Positions 42,927 through 52,329 of a DNA stretch of 64,000 nt are shown one piece after another (position 1 is the stretch's first letter; every line of letters begins with the position of its first letter). The stretch comes from Flavobacterium sp. N2038 (GTDB taxonomy: Bacteria > Bacteroidota > Bacteroidia > Flavobacteriales > Flavobacteriaceae). The DNA is taken from contig NZ_CP110001.1 in the NCBI RefSeq assembly GCF_025947185.1, forward strand, positions 2,728,001 to 2,792,000, in the 5' to 3' direction. The notes beneath the pieces are model-generated. The model searched no databases. It worked only from the letters and a program-made list of their open reading frames with translations, and had not been told where the DNA came from. Both the position numbers and the translations under genes were made by a program.

Positions 42927-45017
42927 TTACTTTTGATACTTTTTTTCTTTAAGCATATAAGATGCCGACTGATAATAAGAAACGGCATCATTTATCAAAT
43001 CAGTTCTCACTGTTTTTAAAGGTGTTTCATCATAATTAAGCTGAAATTCCGGAGCAACTCCTGGTTTTGGTTTAAGCTTCAAAGCAAACTGTCTTACTTG
43101 TTGTTTAGGTGATAAAATGGTTAATACATTATCTTTTATCAATCCTAAATCCTGATAAGTAGCAATAAGAGCTCTAGGCTTATAATCAGGTTTTAGAACA
43201 TCCTGACCAAAAAATTTACTGTCGTAATTAAAATGCAATAGACCAAAAAGAGTAGGCATTACATCAATTTGCGACATCAATTGCGTGTATTTTGCAGGTT
43301 TACCATTTGGCGTGTAAATAAAAGCAGGAATCCTGTATTTGTCTAACGGAAGTTCTGTTTTTCCGGCACTTGACGCACAATGATCTGCAACAATTACAAA
43401 GACAGTATTCTTAAACCAAGACTGTTTACTCGCCATTGCAAAGAATCTTTTCAAAGCATAATCCGTATATTTTACCCCACCATCACGGGATTTAATGTCT
43501 CCCGGAATATCAATTTTATTATTTGGGTAAGTAAAAGGCCTGTGGTTACTCACCGTCATAATATGATTAAAGAAAGGTTTATTATCTTTAGATTCAGCGT
43601 TGATTACCTTTATTGCTTTGTTGTACATATCTTCATCGCAAACTCCCCATACATTAGAGAATGTAATTTCCTCCGGAGAAAAACTAGATTTATCTACAAT
43701 TTTATATCCGTTTCCAGAATAAAAGTCCTGCATATTATCAAAAAAAGCATCTCCGCCGTACATGAAGTTTACATTGTATCCTTTCTCTTTAAATACATTT
43801 CCTGTAGAGAATTTATTCTTATTATCTTCTCTTTTTACCACACTTTCTCCGGCTGTTGGAGGTAAACACAATGTTACAGCTTCAAGTCCGCGAACGGTTC
43901 TGTTTCCTGCAGCATACAAATTGGTAAACTGCAAGCTTTTTTGAGCCAAACTATCCAAAAAGGGTGTAATACTTTGCTCATTTCCGTAAGCCTTCATAAA
44001 ATCGGCACTATAACTTTCAATCGTGATCAGAACTACATTTTTTCTATTTTCAGTAGAATCCCCGGTAATTTTACGATTGGTGTTTTCTCCTGTAATTCCA
44101 GGGAATTGTTGCTTTAGAATGGCAAAAGCCTCTTGATTTGGCAATGTTTTATAAAACTTGAAATAATCTAATTTGTTATTCTGAAAAGCCAGATAGAATT
44201 TATAAATTCCATTTGCCTGCAACTCATTTACAAATACATTCTTAGAATTCTCCGTTTTTGCCAAAGTTGGAATTGCAAATAAAGAAACCAAAAACAAAAC
44301 GATATAAACACCTGAAATTTTGATTTTTTCTTTAAAATCAGGGATATCATTGAGATAGTTTTTAGATTTTTGGAGAATAAAATAAGTCACAATTGAAGTA
44401 ATGATAAAAAGAGCAGAAAATATTGGTATAACAGGATATGACTGCATAATATTACCAATAACTTCATTAGTATAAATTAAATAGTTTACAGCAATAAAGT
44501 TGTATTTTACTCCAAATTCATTCCAGAAAAAGTATTCGCTTAAACCATTCTGAAGTATCAATAAGACATAAAGAAAAATAACAAAAGCAAATAACCAGAA
44601 TCTAATCTTGTCTCTTAGTTTAGGAAGAAAAAGTAAAAGAGAAAAAAGAAGTGTTTTAAGACCTATAAAAATGAGAACAATTCGGGGCAATGCACCGCCA
44701 TATTCGTCAAAAATACTTTTTCCTGATGCTACATAAAGAAATAAAGCAGCAAAAACACCTAATATGATATATCCGTAAGGCTTATAATATTTTGAATTTG
44801 AAATAAAAATTAGATATAGCCATAAAAAGCTACTGGCAACAACAAAAACAAAGAAATCTGAAAGAAGACCTAAACTAAAGATTTTCAAACTCTCAAGAAT
44901 ACTAAACGATGTTTGTGTTATGGGATGAAAGAACAAAACCATTCGTAGCAAAAAACTAACTGCAAAGTAAAACAGAGCTAGATTGTAAAAAGGGGACATT
45001 TTTTTGTAAAAAGCCAT
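42927..45017 (-). CDS. LTA-synthase-family membrane sulfatase
   Basis: The 696-residue protein has five N-terminal membrane helices (between residues about 10 and 250) and an extracytoplasmic alkaline-phosphatase-superfamily domain (about 325-630). The metal-site motif NVVLITIESYSADF is at about 327-340. The likely catalytic Thr is Thr374 in AAGNRTVRGLEA. VIVADHCASSAG supplies further metal ligands. In Gram-positive bacteria LtaS polymerises glycerol phosphate; Gram-negative relatives (OpgB-like) decorate periplasmic glucans or move phosphoglycerol or phosphoethanolamine. For this protein the acceptor is unknown. It converges with the S1/P1-like gene and is divergent from the two-component system. 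Confidence 0.88.
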   Translation of the reverse strand: MAFYKKMSPFYNLALFYFAVSFLLRMVLFFHPITQTSFSILESLKIFSLGLLSDFFVFVVASSFLWLYLIFISNSKYYKPYGYIILGVFAALFLYVASGKSIFDEYGGALPRIVLIFIGLKTLLFSLLLFLPKLRDKIRFWLFAFVIFLYVLLILQNGLSEYFFWNEFGVKYNFIAVNYLIYTNEVIGNIMQSYPVIPIFSALFIITSIVTYFILQKSKNYLNDIPDFKEKIKISGVYIVLFLVSLFAIPTLAKTENSKNVFVNELQANGIYKFYLAFQNNKLDYFKFYKTLPNQEAFAILKQQFPGITGENTNRKITGDSTENRKNVVLITIESYSADFMKAYGNEQSITPFLDSLAQKSLQFTNLYAAGNRTVRGLEAVTLCLPPTAGESVVKREDNKNKFSTGNVFKEKGYNVNFMYGGDAFFDNMQDFYSGNGYKIVDKSSFSPEEITFSNVWGVCDEDMYNKAIKVINAESKDNKPFFNHIMTVSNHRPFTYPNNKIDIPGDIKSRDGGVKYTDYALKRFFAMASKQSWFKNTVFVIVADHCASSAGKTELPLDKYRIPAFIYTPNGKPAKYTQLMSQIDVMPTLFGLLHFNYDSKFFGQDVLKPDYKPRALIATYQDLGLIKDNVLTILSPKQQVRQFALKLKPKPGVAPEFQLNYDETPLKTVRTDLINDAVSYYQSASYMLKEKKYQK

Positions 45018-45033
45018 GGTATTTAATTTTTTA

Positions 45034-45059
45034 CAAAATTAATTTGCATTAATTAGCAA
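45034..45059 (-). promoter_or_regulatory. Possible promoter of the LTA-synthase-like gene
   Basis: On the minus strand TAATTTTG (45041-45034) matches TAnnTTTG, 16 bp before the ATG at 45017. The nearest TTG (45059-45057) is only 15 bp upstream of it, shorter than normal. Confidence 0.4.
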
Positions 45060-45168
45060 AAGATGAAGTTATGCTTTTACCTTGCTTAGTGTTAACTTAA
45101 TGTTTACTTAAGATGATTAAATTGGTTAATTCTAAAGGTTTATAGTAATTTCTAAGCCTGAAAATTTT

Positions 45169-45176
45169 TATCTTTG
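45169..45176 (+). promoter_or_regulatory. -7 element for the two-component system
   Basis: TATCTTTG matches TAnnTTTG and lies 45 bp before the response regulator ATG. No TTG is seen at the expected distance. Confidence 0.45.
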
Positions 45177-45221
45177 ACAAACAAAAGCTTTAAAAACAAT
45201 TATAAATCAAAAGAAAAATAG

Positions 45222-45887
45222 ATGCATATTTTAATAGTTGAAGATGAACTGGGTATTGTACAATTTTTGCAGCAGGGATTGCAGGAAGAAGGATACCAGA
45301 TTACAACGGCAAATGATGGTTCTAAAGGTTTTGAATTAATTCAGAATCATAAATTTGATTTAATCTTGTTAGACTGGATGCTGCCTAAAATTAATGGTTT
45401 AGACCTTTGTAAAGCAATCAGAATCAAAGATCACACAACCCCAATTATTTTTCTAACGGCAAAAGATACGGTTCAGGAAACTATAGAAGGGCTGAAAGCA
45501 GGTGCAAATGACTATATAAAAAAACCTTTTAGCTTTGAAGAATTGGTTGAAAGAATCAAAATTCATTTTAGAAATAAAAAAGGAACTGAAAAACTAACCC
45601 TGGGAACAATTACTATCGATTTAACAAAGCATATTGTTCTTAAAAATGACGAAGAAGTCGCTCTTACTCAAAGAGAATTTGAATTACTTACCTATTTAAT
45701 TCAAAATAAAGGAAAAGTTTGTACACGAAATCAGATACTGAAAGATGTCTGGGAAATCAATTTTGAATATGATACCGGTGTCATTGACGTTTTTATGAAT
45801 GCCATCAGAAAAAAACTCAATTTAAAAATTGAAGAAGACTACATCAAAACAATCCGCGGTATCGGTTATATCGCAAACGACTTATAA
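45222..45887 (+). CDS. OmpR/PhoB-family response regulator
   Basis: The 221-residue protein has a receiver domain (1-115): acidic residues EDE at 7-9, phospho-acceptor Asp51 in LILLDWMLPK, Thr in IIFLTAKD and Lys in YIKKPF. A winged-helix DNA-binding domain follows (about 125-221) with LTQREFELLTYLIQNKGKVCTRNQIL and the C-terminal IKTIRGIGYIAND hairpin. Its stop is followed immediately by the ATG of the histidine kinase, so the pair is co-translated. Targets are unknown; the divergent LTA-synthase-like gene is one candidate by position. Confidence 0.94.
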   Translation: MHILIVEDELGIVQFLQQGLQEEGYQITTANDGSKGFELIQNHKFDLILLDWMLPKINGLDLCKAIRIKDHTTPIIFLTAKDTVQETIEGLKAGANDYIKKPFSFEELVERIKIHFRNKKGTEKLTLGTITIDLTKHIVLKNDEEVALTQREFELLTYLIQNKGKVCTRNQILKDVWEINFEYDTGVIDVFMNAIRKKLNLKIEEDYIKTIRGIGYIANDL

Positions 45888-47288
45888 ATGATACAACTTT
45901 CCTTTAAAAATAAAATTGCATTAAACTATATTATTACCACAGGATTATTAATATTAGTCGTCTTTTCAGCCATCTATTCTATTGTAAAACATACTGTTTA
46001 CAGCCATATAGATGAAAATATTAATATTGAAATTCAGAATCATCTTAAAGAAATCAAAGTTGAGAAAGGCAAAGTGATTTTGATTGATGAAGAAGAATGG
46101 AGTGAACGTGAGCACAATACCGTTGATGTAAACCCAGTTTTTGTCGAATTTTTAGATTTGAACAAGCGAATTATCGAAAAAGCACCCAATTTAAAAACAG
46201 AGACACTGGAATTTAAAGATTCAGTAGAAGATTATAAGTTGTTTGATACCAAAATGGGGGAGAACGCCATTAGACAAATTCAGGTTCCGCTACATATTCA
46301 AAATAAAAAAATTGGCTATATAATTGTTGCAATGTCACTGGCAGATTCCAAAATGGTACTCAACAATTTGTTTGATATCATGAGTTTTTCATTTCTTGCC
46401 ATTTTATTCTTGCTGTTTTTTATTGCCAGATTCTTTGCCGGGCGTAGTATAAAACCAATAAATGCAATAATAAATACTTCAAAAATTATTACCAAAGATA
46501 ATCTGAAGACGCGGATTCCTTTGCCCAAAAGCCGCGACGAATTATATACACTTTCAAAAACCATAAATAGTCTTTTAAATCGAATTGAGGATGCCATTGA
46601 ACGCGAAAAACAATTCACTTCTGATGCATCACACGAATTAAGAACGCCGTTAACCGTTATTAAAGGAACACTTGAGGTGTTAATACGTAAACCCAGAGAT
46701 ACAAGTGAGTATAAAGAAAAAATAAACTATTGTATTAATGAAGTAGATCATCTTAATACATTGGTAGATCAGCTTCTTTTAATGGCTCGTTTTGAAAACC
46801 AAAAGCAAAGCATAAATATAGAATCTGTTTATTTGAATTCAATATTATTAGATGTTTTAACTTTAAATTCTGAGAAAATAAATAAGCAGGGAATTAACGT
46901 TAAATTTGATGCTCAACAGGATTATTATATTCAATCAGATAATTTTTTAATCATAACGGTTTTAAGAAATTTAATTTCGAATGCTATTAAATATTCTAAT
47001 GAGAGTGGCCAGGTTTCGATCTCACTTACAAAACAAAATGATAAAACAATCTGCAAAATTGAAGATAACGGAATTGGAATTGCAAAGGCAGATTTAGAAT
47101 CGATTTTTAATCCGTTTTTCAGATCTAACTCAACAGATCATCCACAAATAAAAGGAACAGGATTAGGTTTGTCAATTGTAAAACGAATAACAGGATTACT
47201 AAACATTAAATTTAAAATCGAAAGCGAGCTGGAAGTAGGTACAACGGTGATTTTAAGTTTTCCGGATAATATTAAAACGTTATCGTAA
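45888..47288 (+). CDS. Sensor histidine kinase
   Basis: The 466-residue membrane kinase has two membrane helices (about 8-31 and 163-183) around a periplasmic sensor of about 130 residues. Next come a HAMP segment (about 185-237), the dimerisation helix with phospho-accepting His249 in FTSDASHELRTPLTV, and the ATPase domain (about 345-462) with N-box LISNAIKYS, DNGIGI and GTGLGLSIVK. It phosphorylates the response regulator encoded directly upstream (no spacer). The sensor domain has no recognised ligand-binding family. It ends 97 bp before the his promoter. Confidence 0.94.
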   Translation: MIQLSFKNKIALNYIITTGLLILVVFSAIYSIVKHTVYSHIDENINIEIQNHLKEIKVEKGKVILIDEEEWSEREHNTVDVNPVFVEFLDLNKRIIEKAPNLKTETLEFKDSVEDYKLFDTKMGENAIRQIQVPLHIQNKKIGYIIVAMSLADSKMVLNNLFDIMSFSFLAILFLLFFIARFFAGRSIKPINAIINTSKIITKDNLKTRIPLPKSRDELYTLSKTINSLLNRIEDAIEREKQFTSDASHELRTPLTVIKGTLEVLIRKPRDTSEYKEKINYCINEVDHLNTLVDQLLLMARFENQKQSINIESVYLNSILLDVLTLNSEKINKQGINVKFDAQQDYYIQSDNFLIITVLRNLISNAIKYSNESGQVSISLTKQNDKTICKIEDNGIGIAKADLESIFNPFFRSNSTDHPQIKGTGLGLSIVKRITGLLNIKFKIESELEVGTTVILSFPDNIKTLS

Positions 47289-47360
47289 ATTAAAAATTAC
47301 CAGTAAAAACAGGCTCTTTGCTATTTTTTAACAATAAACTATCGTTAAGTTATATTAAAA

Positions 47361-47393
47361 TTTGTTGTTTTATGAAATTAACTAGTATATTTG
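47361..47393 (+). promoter_or_regulatory. Promoter of the histidine operon
   Basis: TTTG (47361-47364, gap 21) or TTG (47365-47367, gap 18) precedes TATATTTG (47386-47393), which matches TAnnTTTG exactly. Transcription should start near 47399, about 30 nt before the leader peptide ATG. Confidence 0.75.
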
Positions 47394-47428
47394 CAACCGA
47401 ATCAAAGAATTATAAAACAACCCAAAAC

Positions 47429-47488
47429 ATGATTTCAAATCAATTACATCATCATCATTTTCATTATTGCTCTCAGGCGATGTGTTAA
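47429..47488 (+). CDS. Histidine operon leader peptide
   Basis: The ORF has 19 codons, with four consecutive His codons and a fifth two codons later (LHHHHFHY, residues 6-13). It lies between the his promoter and an attenuator-type terminator (47516-47549), 110 bp before hisG. When charged tRNA-His is scarce, the ribosome would stall on the His run. The context and composition are those of amino-acid attenuation leaders. The 5' seven bases of the ORF (47429-47435) are complementary to 47501-47507, just before the terminator, which may be part of the alternative fold. No clear antiterminator that pairs with the 5' arm of the terminator was found by eye. Confidence 0.8.
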   Translation: MISNQLHHHHFHYCSQAMC

Positions 47489-47515
47489 TGGTATGCGTGT
47501 AAATCATCATATTTT

Positions 47516-47549
47516 AAAACCCGTTTGAGTACATCAAACGGGTTTTTTT
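47516..47549 (+). terminator. his attenuator terminator
   Basis: Perfect 13-bp arms (47516-47528 and 47534-47546) with a GC-rich centre (ACCCGTTTGA), a 5-nt loop and a T run. It stands in the operon leader between the leader peptide stop and hisG, the place expected for transcription attenuation. Confidence 0.88.
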
Positions 47550-47598
47550 ATTCCAATTCTTTGTACTCAGACTATTAATTCAACAAACAACTAAAAAA

Positions 47599-48456
47599 AT
47601 GAGTACTTTAAAAATTGCAATTCAAAAATCAGGTCGTTTAAACGAAGACAGCATTCAGATTCTAAAAGATTGTGGTATTTCAATCAACAACGGAATCGAT
47701 CAGCTGAAAGCCGAAGCTTCAAATTTCCCCCTTGAAGTTTTATATTTAAGAAATTCAGATATTCCGCAATACTTAATAGACGGAGTCGTAGATTTAGCCA
47801 TTGTTGGTGACAACCTTTTAGTAGAAAAAGGAAAAGGAATTGAAGTAGTCCAAAAATTAGGATTTTCGAAATGCAAAGTTTCTGTAGCCGTTCCTAAAGC
47901 TTTTGAATACAACTCAGTTCAGGATTTAGCCGGTTTGCGTGTAGCAACTTCATACCCAAATACCGTAAATGAGTATTTTAACTCTTTTGGACTTACAGTA
48001 GACATTCACCAAATTTCAGGTTCTGTAGAAATCGCTCCAAACATTGGTCTTGCCGATGCCATTGTAGATATTGTTTCAAGCGGAAGCACCTTATTCAAAA
48101 ACAATCTAAAAGAAGTTGAAGTTATTCTGAAAAGCGAAGCAGTTTTGGCAGTTTCACCAAAAGTTTCTCCGGAAATTCAAAAACACATCGACACTTTAAA
48201 ATTCAGAATTCAGGCCGTTTTAAGAGCCAGAAATTCGAAATATATCTTAATGAACGTTCCAAACGATAAAATTGATGCAGTTGGAAAAATCCTTCCGGTT
48301 TTAAGAAGTTTAACTGTATTACCACTCGCACAAGAGGGCTGGAGCAGTGTTCACTCAGTAATTGACAAAGACACTTTTTGGGATGTAATCGATCAGTTAA
48401 AAGAAGTAGGTGCAGAAGGAATTCTGGTTTGCCCAATTGAGAAAATGGTACTATAA
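47599..48456 (+). CDS. hisG: ATP phosphoribosyltransferase (long form)
   Basis: The 285 residues include the catalytic double domain (1-215) and a C-terminal ACT-like domain (about 218-285, VLMNVPNDKIDAVGKILPVLRSLTVLPL), so this is the long, histidine-inhibited form that needs no HisZ. The PRPP loop appears in ADAIVDIVSSGSTL (about 153-166), and SGRL is at the N-terminus. It condenses ATP and PRPP, the first step of histidine synthesis. It is the first gene of the operon and follows the attenuator. Feedback by histidine adds to the transcriptional control. Confidence 0.96.
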   Translation: MSTLKIAIQKSGRLNEDSIQILKDCGISINNGIDQLKAEASNFPLEVLYLRNSDIPQYLIDGVVDLAIVGDNLLVEKGKGIEVVQKLGFSKCKVSVAVPKAFEYNSVQDLAGLRVATSYPNTVNEYFNSFGLTVDIHQISGSVEIAPNIGLADAIVDIVSSGSTLFKNNLKEVEVILKSEAVLAVSPKVSPEIQKHIDTLKFRIQAVLRARNSKYILMNVPNDKIDAVGKILPVLRSLTVLPLAQEGWSSVHSVIDKDTFWDVIDQLKEVGAEGILVCPIEKMVL

Positions 48457-48474
48457 AAAGAAAATTCAATTTTT

Positions 48475-48534
48475 AAATTCCAAATTCCAAGCTTAGCGTT
48501 GATTTTTAAAATAAAGAATTGGAATTTGGGATTT
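48475..48534. repeat. Inverted repeat in the hisG-hisD spacer
   Basis: Arms of 16 nt (48475-48490 and 48519-48534, one G-T) built from AATTCC units. The same AATTCCAAATTCC vocabulary recurs at 53010-53050 and in the terminator at 60877-60924. Confidence 0.65.
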
Positions 48535-48565
48535 TAGAAATTTGGAATTTAATATTGAAAATATT

Positions 48566-49849
48566 ATGAATAAAATAGACAATCCAAAACCAGAAATCTG
48601 GTCAGAAATATTAAAAAGACCAACACAAACAATTGATGACATTGAAGTTACAGTAAAAGAAATTTTTAAAGAAGTTCAGAAAAAAGGAGATGAAGCGGTA
48701 GCAAAATACACTTCAATCTTTGACGGAATAAGTTTAGACAATTACGAAGTTTCTGAAAACGAAATAGAAGAAGCAATTAAATTGATTCCAAATGAGCTAA
48801 AAGAAGCAATTGAACTTGCAAAATCAAATATTTACAAATTTCACAGTGCTCAAAAAACAGACAGAATTTCAATAGAAACAGTTGAAGGCGTAAATTGCTG
48901 GCAGGAAAAAAGACCAATTCAGAAGATTGGTTTATATATTCCGGGCGGAACAGCACCTTTGTTCTCTACCGTTTTAATGTTGGCTGTACCAGCTGAAATT
49001 GCAGGCTGCAAAGAAATCGTTTTATGTTCACCACCTGATAAGAACGGAAAAATAAATCCGGCTATTTTATATGCGGCTAATTTATGCGGTGTAACCAAAA
49101 TTTTGAAAGTAGGAGGAATTCAGGCTATTGCGGGAATGACATTTGGTACACAATCTATACCAAAAGTATATAAAATTTTCGGACCAGGAAATCAATTTGT
49201 TACCGTAGCAAAACAATTGGCGACTCAGTTTGGCGTGGCGATTGATATGCCGGCAGGTCCATCAGAATTACTAATTGTTGCAGATGAAACTGCTGTTCCT
49301 GCGTTTGTAGCATCAGATTTATTATCACAGGCAGAACACGGTACAGACAGTCAGGTAATCTTAGTTTCGACTTCCAGAAAATTGATTAATGAGGTAGAAG
49401 AAGAAATTCAGTCACAGTTGGAGATACTTCCAAGAAAAGCAATCGCGAAAAAAGCAATTGAAAATTCTAAATTAATTTATGTTGAAAATGATCAGGTTGC
49501 ATTGGATTTAATCAATGAATACGGACCGGAACACTTTATTATCTGTTCCGAATATGATGATTTTTACTGCAACGGAATCGTAAATGCAGGCTCCGTTTTT
49601 ATTGGGAATTATACACCGGAAAGCGCAGGAGATTATGCTTCAGGAACCAATCATACTTTACCAACAAACGGATATGCTAAGAATTACAGCGGTGTAAATC
49701 TGGATAGTTTCATGAAATCAATGACATTTCAGAAAATTTCAAAAACAGGAATTCAAAAGATTGGAAAGGCAATTGAAATTATGGCAGAAGCTGAAGGTTT
49801 ACAGGCGCATAAGAATGCTGTAACGTTGAGATTAAAGAGTTTAGAATAG
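48566..49849 (+). CDS. hisD: Histidinol dehydrogenase
   Basis: The ATG at 48566 (MNKIDNPKPEIWSEI) gives 427 residues; an eight-codon upstream extension from a TTG falls in a spacer repeat. The zinc enzyme carries out the last two steps, L-histidinol to histidine with two NAD. Key blocks are the NAD-binding/substrate motif GLYIPGGTAPLFSTVLM, the GPGNQFVTVAKQ segment, DMPAGPSELL, LLSQAEHGTDSQ (zinc and catalytic His/Glu), EYGPEHF and SAGDYASGTNHTLPT (zinc His). Confidence 0.96.
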   Translation: MNKIDNPKPEIWSEILKRPTQTIDDIEVTVKEIFKEVQKKGDEAVAKYTSIFDGISLDNYEVSENEIEEAIKLIPNELKEAIELAKSNIYKFHSAQKTDRISIETVEGVNCWQEKRPIQKIGLYIPGGTAPLFSTVLMLAVPAEIAGCKEIVLCSPPDKNGKINPAILYAANLCGVTKILKVGGIQAIAGMTFGTQSIPKVYKIFGPGNQFVTVAKQLATQFGVAIDMPAGPSELLIVADETAVPAFVASDLLSQAEHGTDSQVILVSTSRKLINEVEEEIQSQLEILPRKAIAKKAIENSKLIYVENDQVALDLINEYGPEHFIICSEYDDFYCNGIVNAGSVFIGNYTPESAGDYASGTNHTLPTNGYAKNYSGVNLDSFMKSMTFQKISKTGIQKIGKAIEIMAEAEGLQAHKNAVTLRLKSLE

Positions 49850-49885
49850 AGAAGATAGAGCAAAGAATAAAGAGTAAAGAGTACA

Positions 49886-49950
49886 GAGTAAAGAATATAG
49901 AAAAATACTAAAGATGAGAAGTCTATTTTCTTTACTCTATTTTCTATATT
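49886..49950. repeat. Self-complementary hisD-hisC spacer
   Basis: An 11-bp perfect pair (49894-49904 with 49940-49950) and an overlapping pair built on AGAGTAAAGAA (49886-49896 with 49928-49938). The left half is purine-rich, with the AAAGAGTA unit repeated four times before it. Confidence 0.6.
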
Positions 49951-49966
49951 CCAAAAAACAAAAGAA

Positions 49967-51013
49967 ATGAAATTCGATATAAACACAATTACACGTGAAA
50001 ACGTAAAATCATTAAAACCATATTCGTCGGCTAGGGATGAATTTGAGGATTTTGATACAGCCGAAATGATTTTTTTGGATGCCAATGAAAATCCGTTTCA
50101 AAATGGAGTAAACCGTTATCCGGATCCGCAACAGAATTCGGTTAAAGCAATTTTGGCTAAAAACAATAACACAAAACAAAGTCAGATTTTATTAGGAAAT
50201 GGAAGTGATGAAGTTTTAGATTTACTTTTTAGAGCTTTTTGCGAACCAAAAAAAGATAATATTATTTCGTTACCGCCAACATACGGGATGTATGGAGTGC
50301 TGGCAAACATAAATGCAGTAGAAAACAGAGAAATTCTTTTAACAACTGATTTTCAGCCTCAGATTGAAAAGATTCTGAAAGCAGTAGATCACAATACAAA
50401 AATAATCTTTTTATGTTCCCCAAATAACCCAACAGGAAATTCATTTTCTGATGAAAGCGTGATTAAATTACTTCAAAATTTTAGTGGCTTGGTTGTGATT
50501 GATGAGGCATATATAGACTTTTCTGAGAAAGAAAGCTGGCTGGCAGAAATTGATACTTACCCAAATTTAGTAATTACACAAACGCTTTCAAAAGCCTATG
50601 GTTTGGCCGGAATTCGCTTAGGAATTTGTTACGCTTCAGAAGCTGTAATTTCGGTATTAAATAAAATAAAACCGCCTTACAACGTAAACGAATTAACACA
50701 GCAAAGAGCCATTGAACGTTTAAGAGATTCAGAAAAAATAAAACAGGAAATAACCTCTATAATTAAGCAAAGAGAAGAATTACTTAAAGTTTTACTTGAA
50801 GTTAGTTTTGTTGAAAAAGTGTATCCAACTGAAGCCAATTTTGTTTTAGTAAAAGTAGATGACGCAAACAAAAGATACGATCAGTTAATCGAGAAAGGAA
50901 TCGTAATTCGTAACAGAACAACACAGCCATTATGCGAGAACTGTCTTCGTTTTACAATTGGAACAGAAGAAGAAAACGCCGTTTTGATTAAAGAATTGAA
51001 GTTGTTAAAATAA
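49967..51013 (+). CDS. hisC: Histidinol-phosphate aminotransferase
   Basis: This 348-residue fold-type I PLP enzyme has LGNGSDEVLDLLFRAF, the SPNNPTGN motif (about 145-152), VIDEAYIDF (Asp for the PLP ring) and the PLP lysine in TQTLSKAYGLAGIRLG, with a C-terminal Arg in CLRFTIG. It transaminates imidazole acetol phosphate with glutamate. Length and motif set are standard for HisC. Confidence 0.96.
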   Translation: MKFDINTITRENVKSLKPYSSARDEFEDFDTAEMIFLDANENPFQNGVNRYPDPQQNSVKAILAKNNNTKQSQILLGNGSDEVLDLLFRAFCEPKKDNIISLPPTYGMYGVLANINAVENREILLTTDFQPQIEKILKAVDHNTKIIFLCSPNNPTGNSFSDESVIKLLQNFSGLVVIDEAYIDFSEKESWLAEIDTYPNLVITQTLSKAYGLAGIRLGICYASEAVISVLNKIKPPYNVNELTQQRAIERLRDSEKIKQEITSIIKQREELLKVLLEVSFVEKVYPTEANFVLVKVDDANKRYDQLIEKGIVIRNRTTQPLCENCLRFTIGTEEENAVLIKELKLLK

Positions 51014-51081
51014 GAAAGAGATAGTCCACAGATAACACAGATTGAACGGATTATTTTTTTATTTTGTTTGTCTTATTTTTC

Positions 51082-51175
51082 GCCACGAATTACACAAATT
51101 AACACAAGTTAAATTAGTGAAAATTTGTGGAATTCGTGGCTAAAGAAATCATTTTAATCTTTTTAATCTGTGGCA
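51082..51175. repeat. Dispersed intergenic repeat, GCCACGAATT family, in the hisC-hisB spacer
   Basis: Arms of 19 nt (51082-51100 and 51122-51140, 18 of 19 paired) with a 21-nt loop. The left arm recurs with one change at 9685-9703, and AATCTGTGGCA (51165-51175) recurs exactly at 9782-9792. The two copies are in unrelated operons. Confidence 0.8.
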
Positions 51176-51192
51176 GAAAAAAAATATAAAGC

Positions 51193-52329
51193 ATGAAAAA
51201 AGTACTTTTTATCGATCGTGACGGAACGATCGTTTTAGAACCTGAAAATTTACAATTGGATAGTTTGGATAAATTGGAATTTTATCCAAAAGCGTTTCAA
51301 TATCTGGCTAAAATTGCCAATGAATTAGATTACGAATTAGCAATGGTAACCAATCAGGACGGACTTGGAACAGATAGTTTTCCTGAAGATACGTTTTGGC
51401 CAACGCAAAATTTTATTCTAAGAGCTTTTGAAAATGAAGGAGTAATATTTGATGAAATTTTTGTAGACCGAACTTTTCCGGAAGAAAATGCGCCAACACG
51501 CAAACCAAGAACGGGAATGTTGACAAAATATTTAAATAATCCGGAGTATGATCTGGCAAACTCATTTGTTTTAGGTGATCGTTTAACCGATGTTGAGCTT
51601 GCTAAAAATCTTGGTGCAAAAGCCATTTTCATGAATAATACTGATGGATTTGGAAGTAATGAAATTTCGTTAAAACGGGAAGAATTAAACGAAACGATAG
51701 CTTTGCAAACCATGGACTGGAAAACGATTTACGAGTTTTTGAAATTAGAAGCGCGTTCGGCATCCATTACACGCAAAACAAACGAAACGGATATTTACAT
51801 CAATTTGAATCTTGATGGAACCGGAAAAAGTAAAATTGAAACCGGAATTGCGTTTTTCGATCACATGTTAGATCAAATTGCACGTCACGGTCAAATGGAT
51901 CTTGAAATTCTTGTAAAAGGTGACTTAGAAGTCGATGAACACCACACCATCGAAGATACAGCAATTGCTTTAGGTGAAGTTTTTGCAAAAGCATTAGGAA
52001 ATAAATTAGGAATCGAGCGTTACGGATTCTGTCTGCCTATGGATGATTGTTTGGCACAGGCAGCAATTGACTTTGGAGGAAGAAACTGGCTGGTTTGGGA
52101 AACTGAATTTAAACGTGAAATGGTGGGTAAAATGCCAACAGAAATGTTCTATCACTTCTTTAAATCGTTTACAGACGGAGCAAAAGCCAATTTAAACATA
52201 AAAGCAGAAGGAACTAACGAGCATCACAAAATAGAGGCAATCTTTAAAGCTTTCGCAAAAGCGATAAAAGTAGCAGTAAAAAGAGATACAGAAAAAATGA
52301 TTTTGCCTTCGACAAAGGGAATGCTTTAA
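51193..52329 (+). CDS. hisB: Bifunctional histidinol-phosphatase / imidazoleglycerol-phosphate dehydratase
   Basis: The 378 residues are a fusion. The N-terminal HAD-type phosphatase (about 1-165) has the DxD nucleophile pair in [12 protein letters not shown] and [15 protein letters not shown]. The C-terminal IGP dehydratase (about 190-378) has its metal-binding triads in [28 protein letters not shown] and [17 protein letters not shown]. It performs two separate steps, dehydration of IGP and removal of phosphate from histidinol phosphate. The arrangement matches the enterobacterial HisB. Confidence 0.95.
   Translation: MKKVLFIDRDGTIVLEPENLQLDSLDKLEFYPKAFQYLAKIANELDYELAMVTNQDGLGTDSFPEDTFWPTQNFILRAFENEGVIFDEIFVDRTFPEENAPTRKPRTGMLTKYLNNPEYDLANSFVLGDRLTDVELAKNLGAKAIFMNNTDGFGSNEISLKREELNETIALQTMDWKTIYEFLKLEARSASITRKTNETDIYINLNLDGTGKSKIETGIAFFDHMLDQIARHGQMDLEILVKGDLEVDEHHTIEDTAIALGEVFAKALGNKLGIERYGFCLPMDDCLAQAAIDFGGRNWLVWETEFKREMVGKMPTEMFYHFFKSFTDGAKANLNIKAEGTNEHHKIEAIFKAFAKAIKVAVKRDTEKMILPSTKGML

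Noticed and set aside
43380..43865. Plus-strand ORF of 161 codons inside the LTA-synthase-like gene
   Set aside because: The minus-strand gene has clear membrane helices and catalytic motifs throughout this region, so this is a shadow frame.
47429..47488. The CAT-rich run as a simple DNA repeat rather than a leader peptide
   Set aside because: It lies in frame after an ATG, downstream of a consensus promoter and upstream of a terminator before a his operon, which a chance repeat would not explain.
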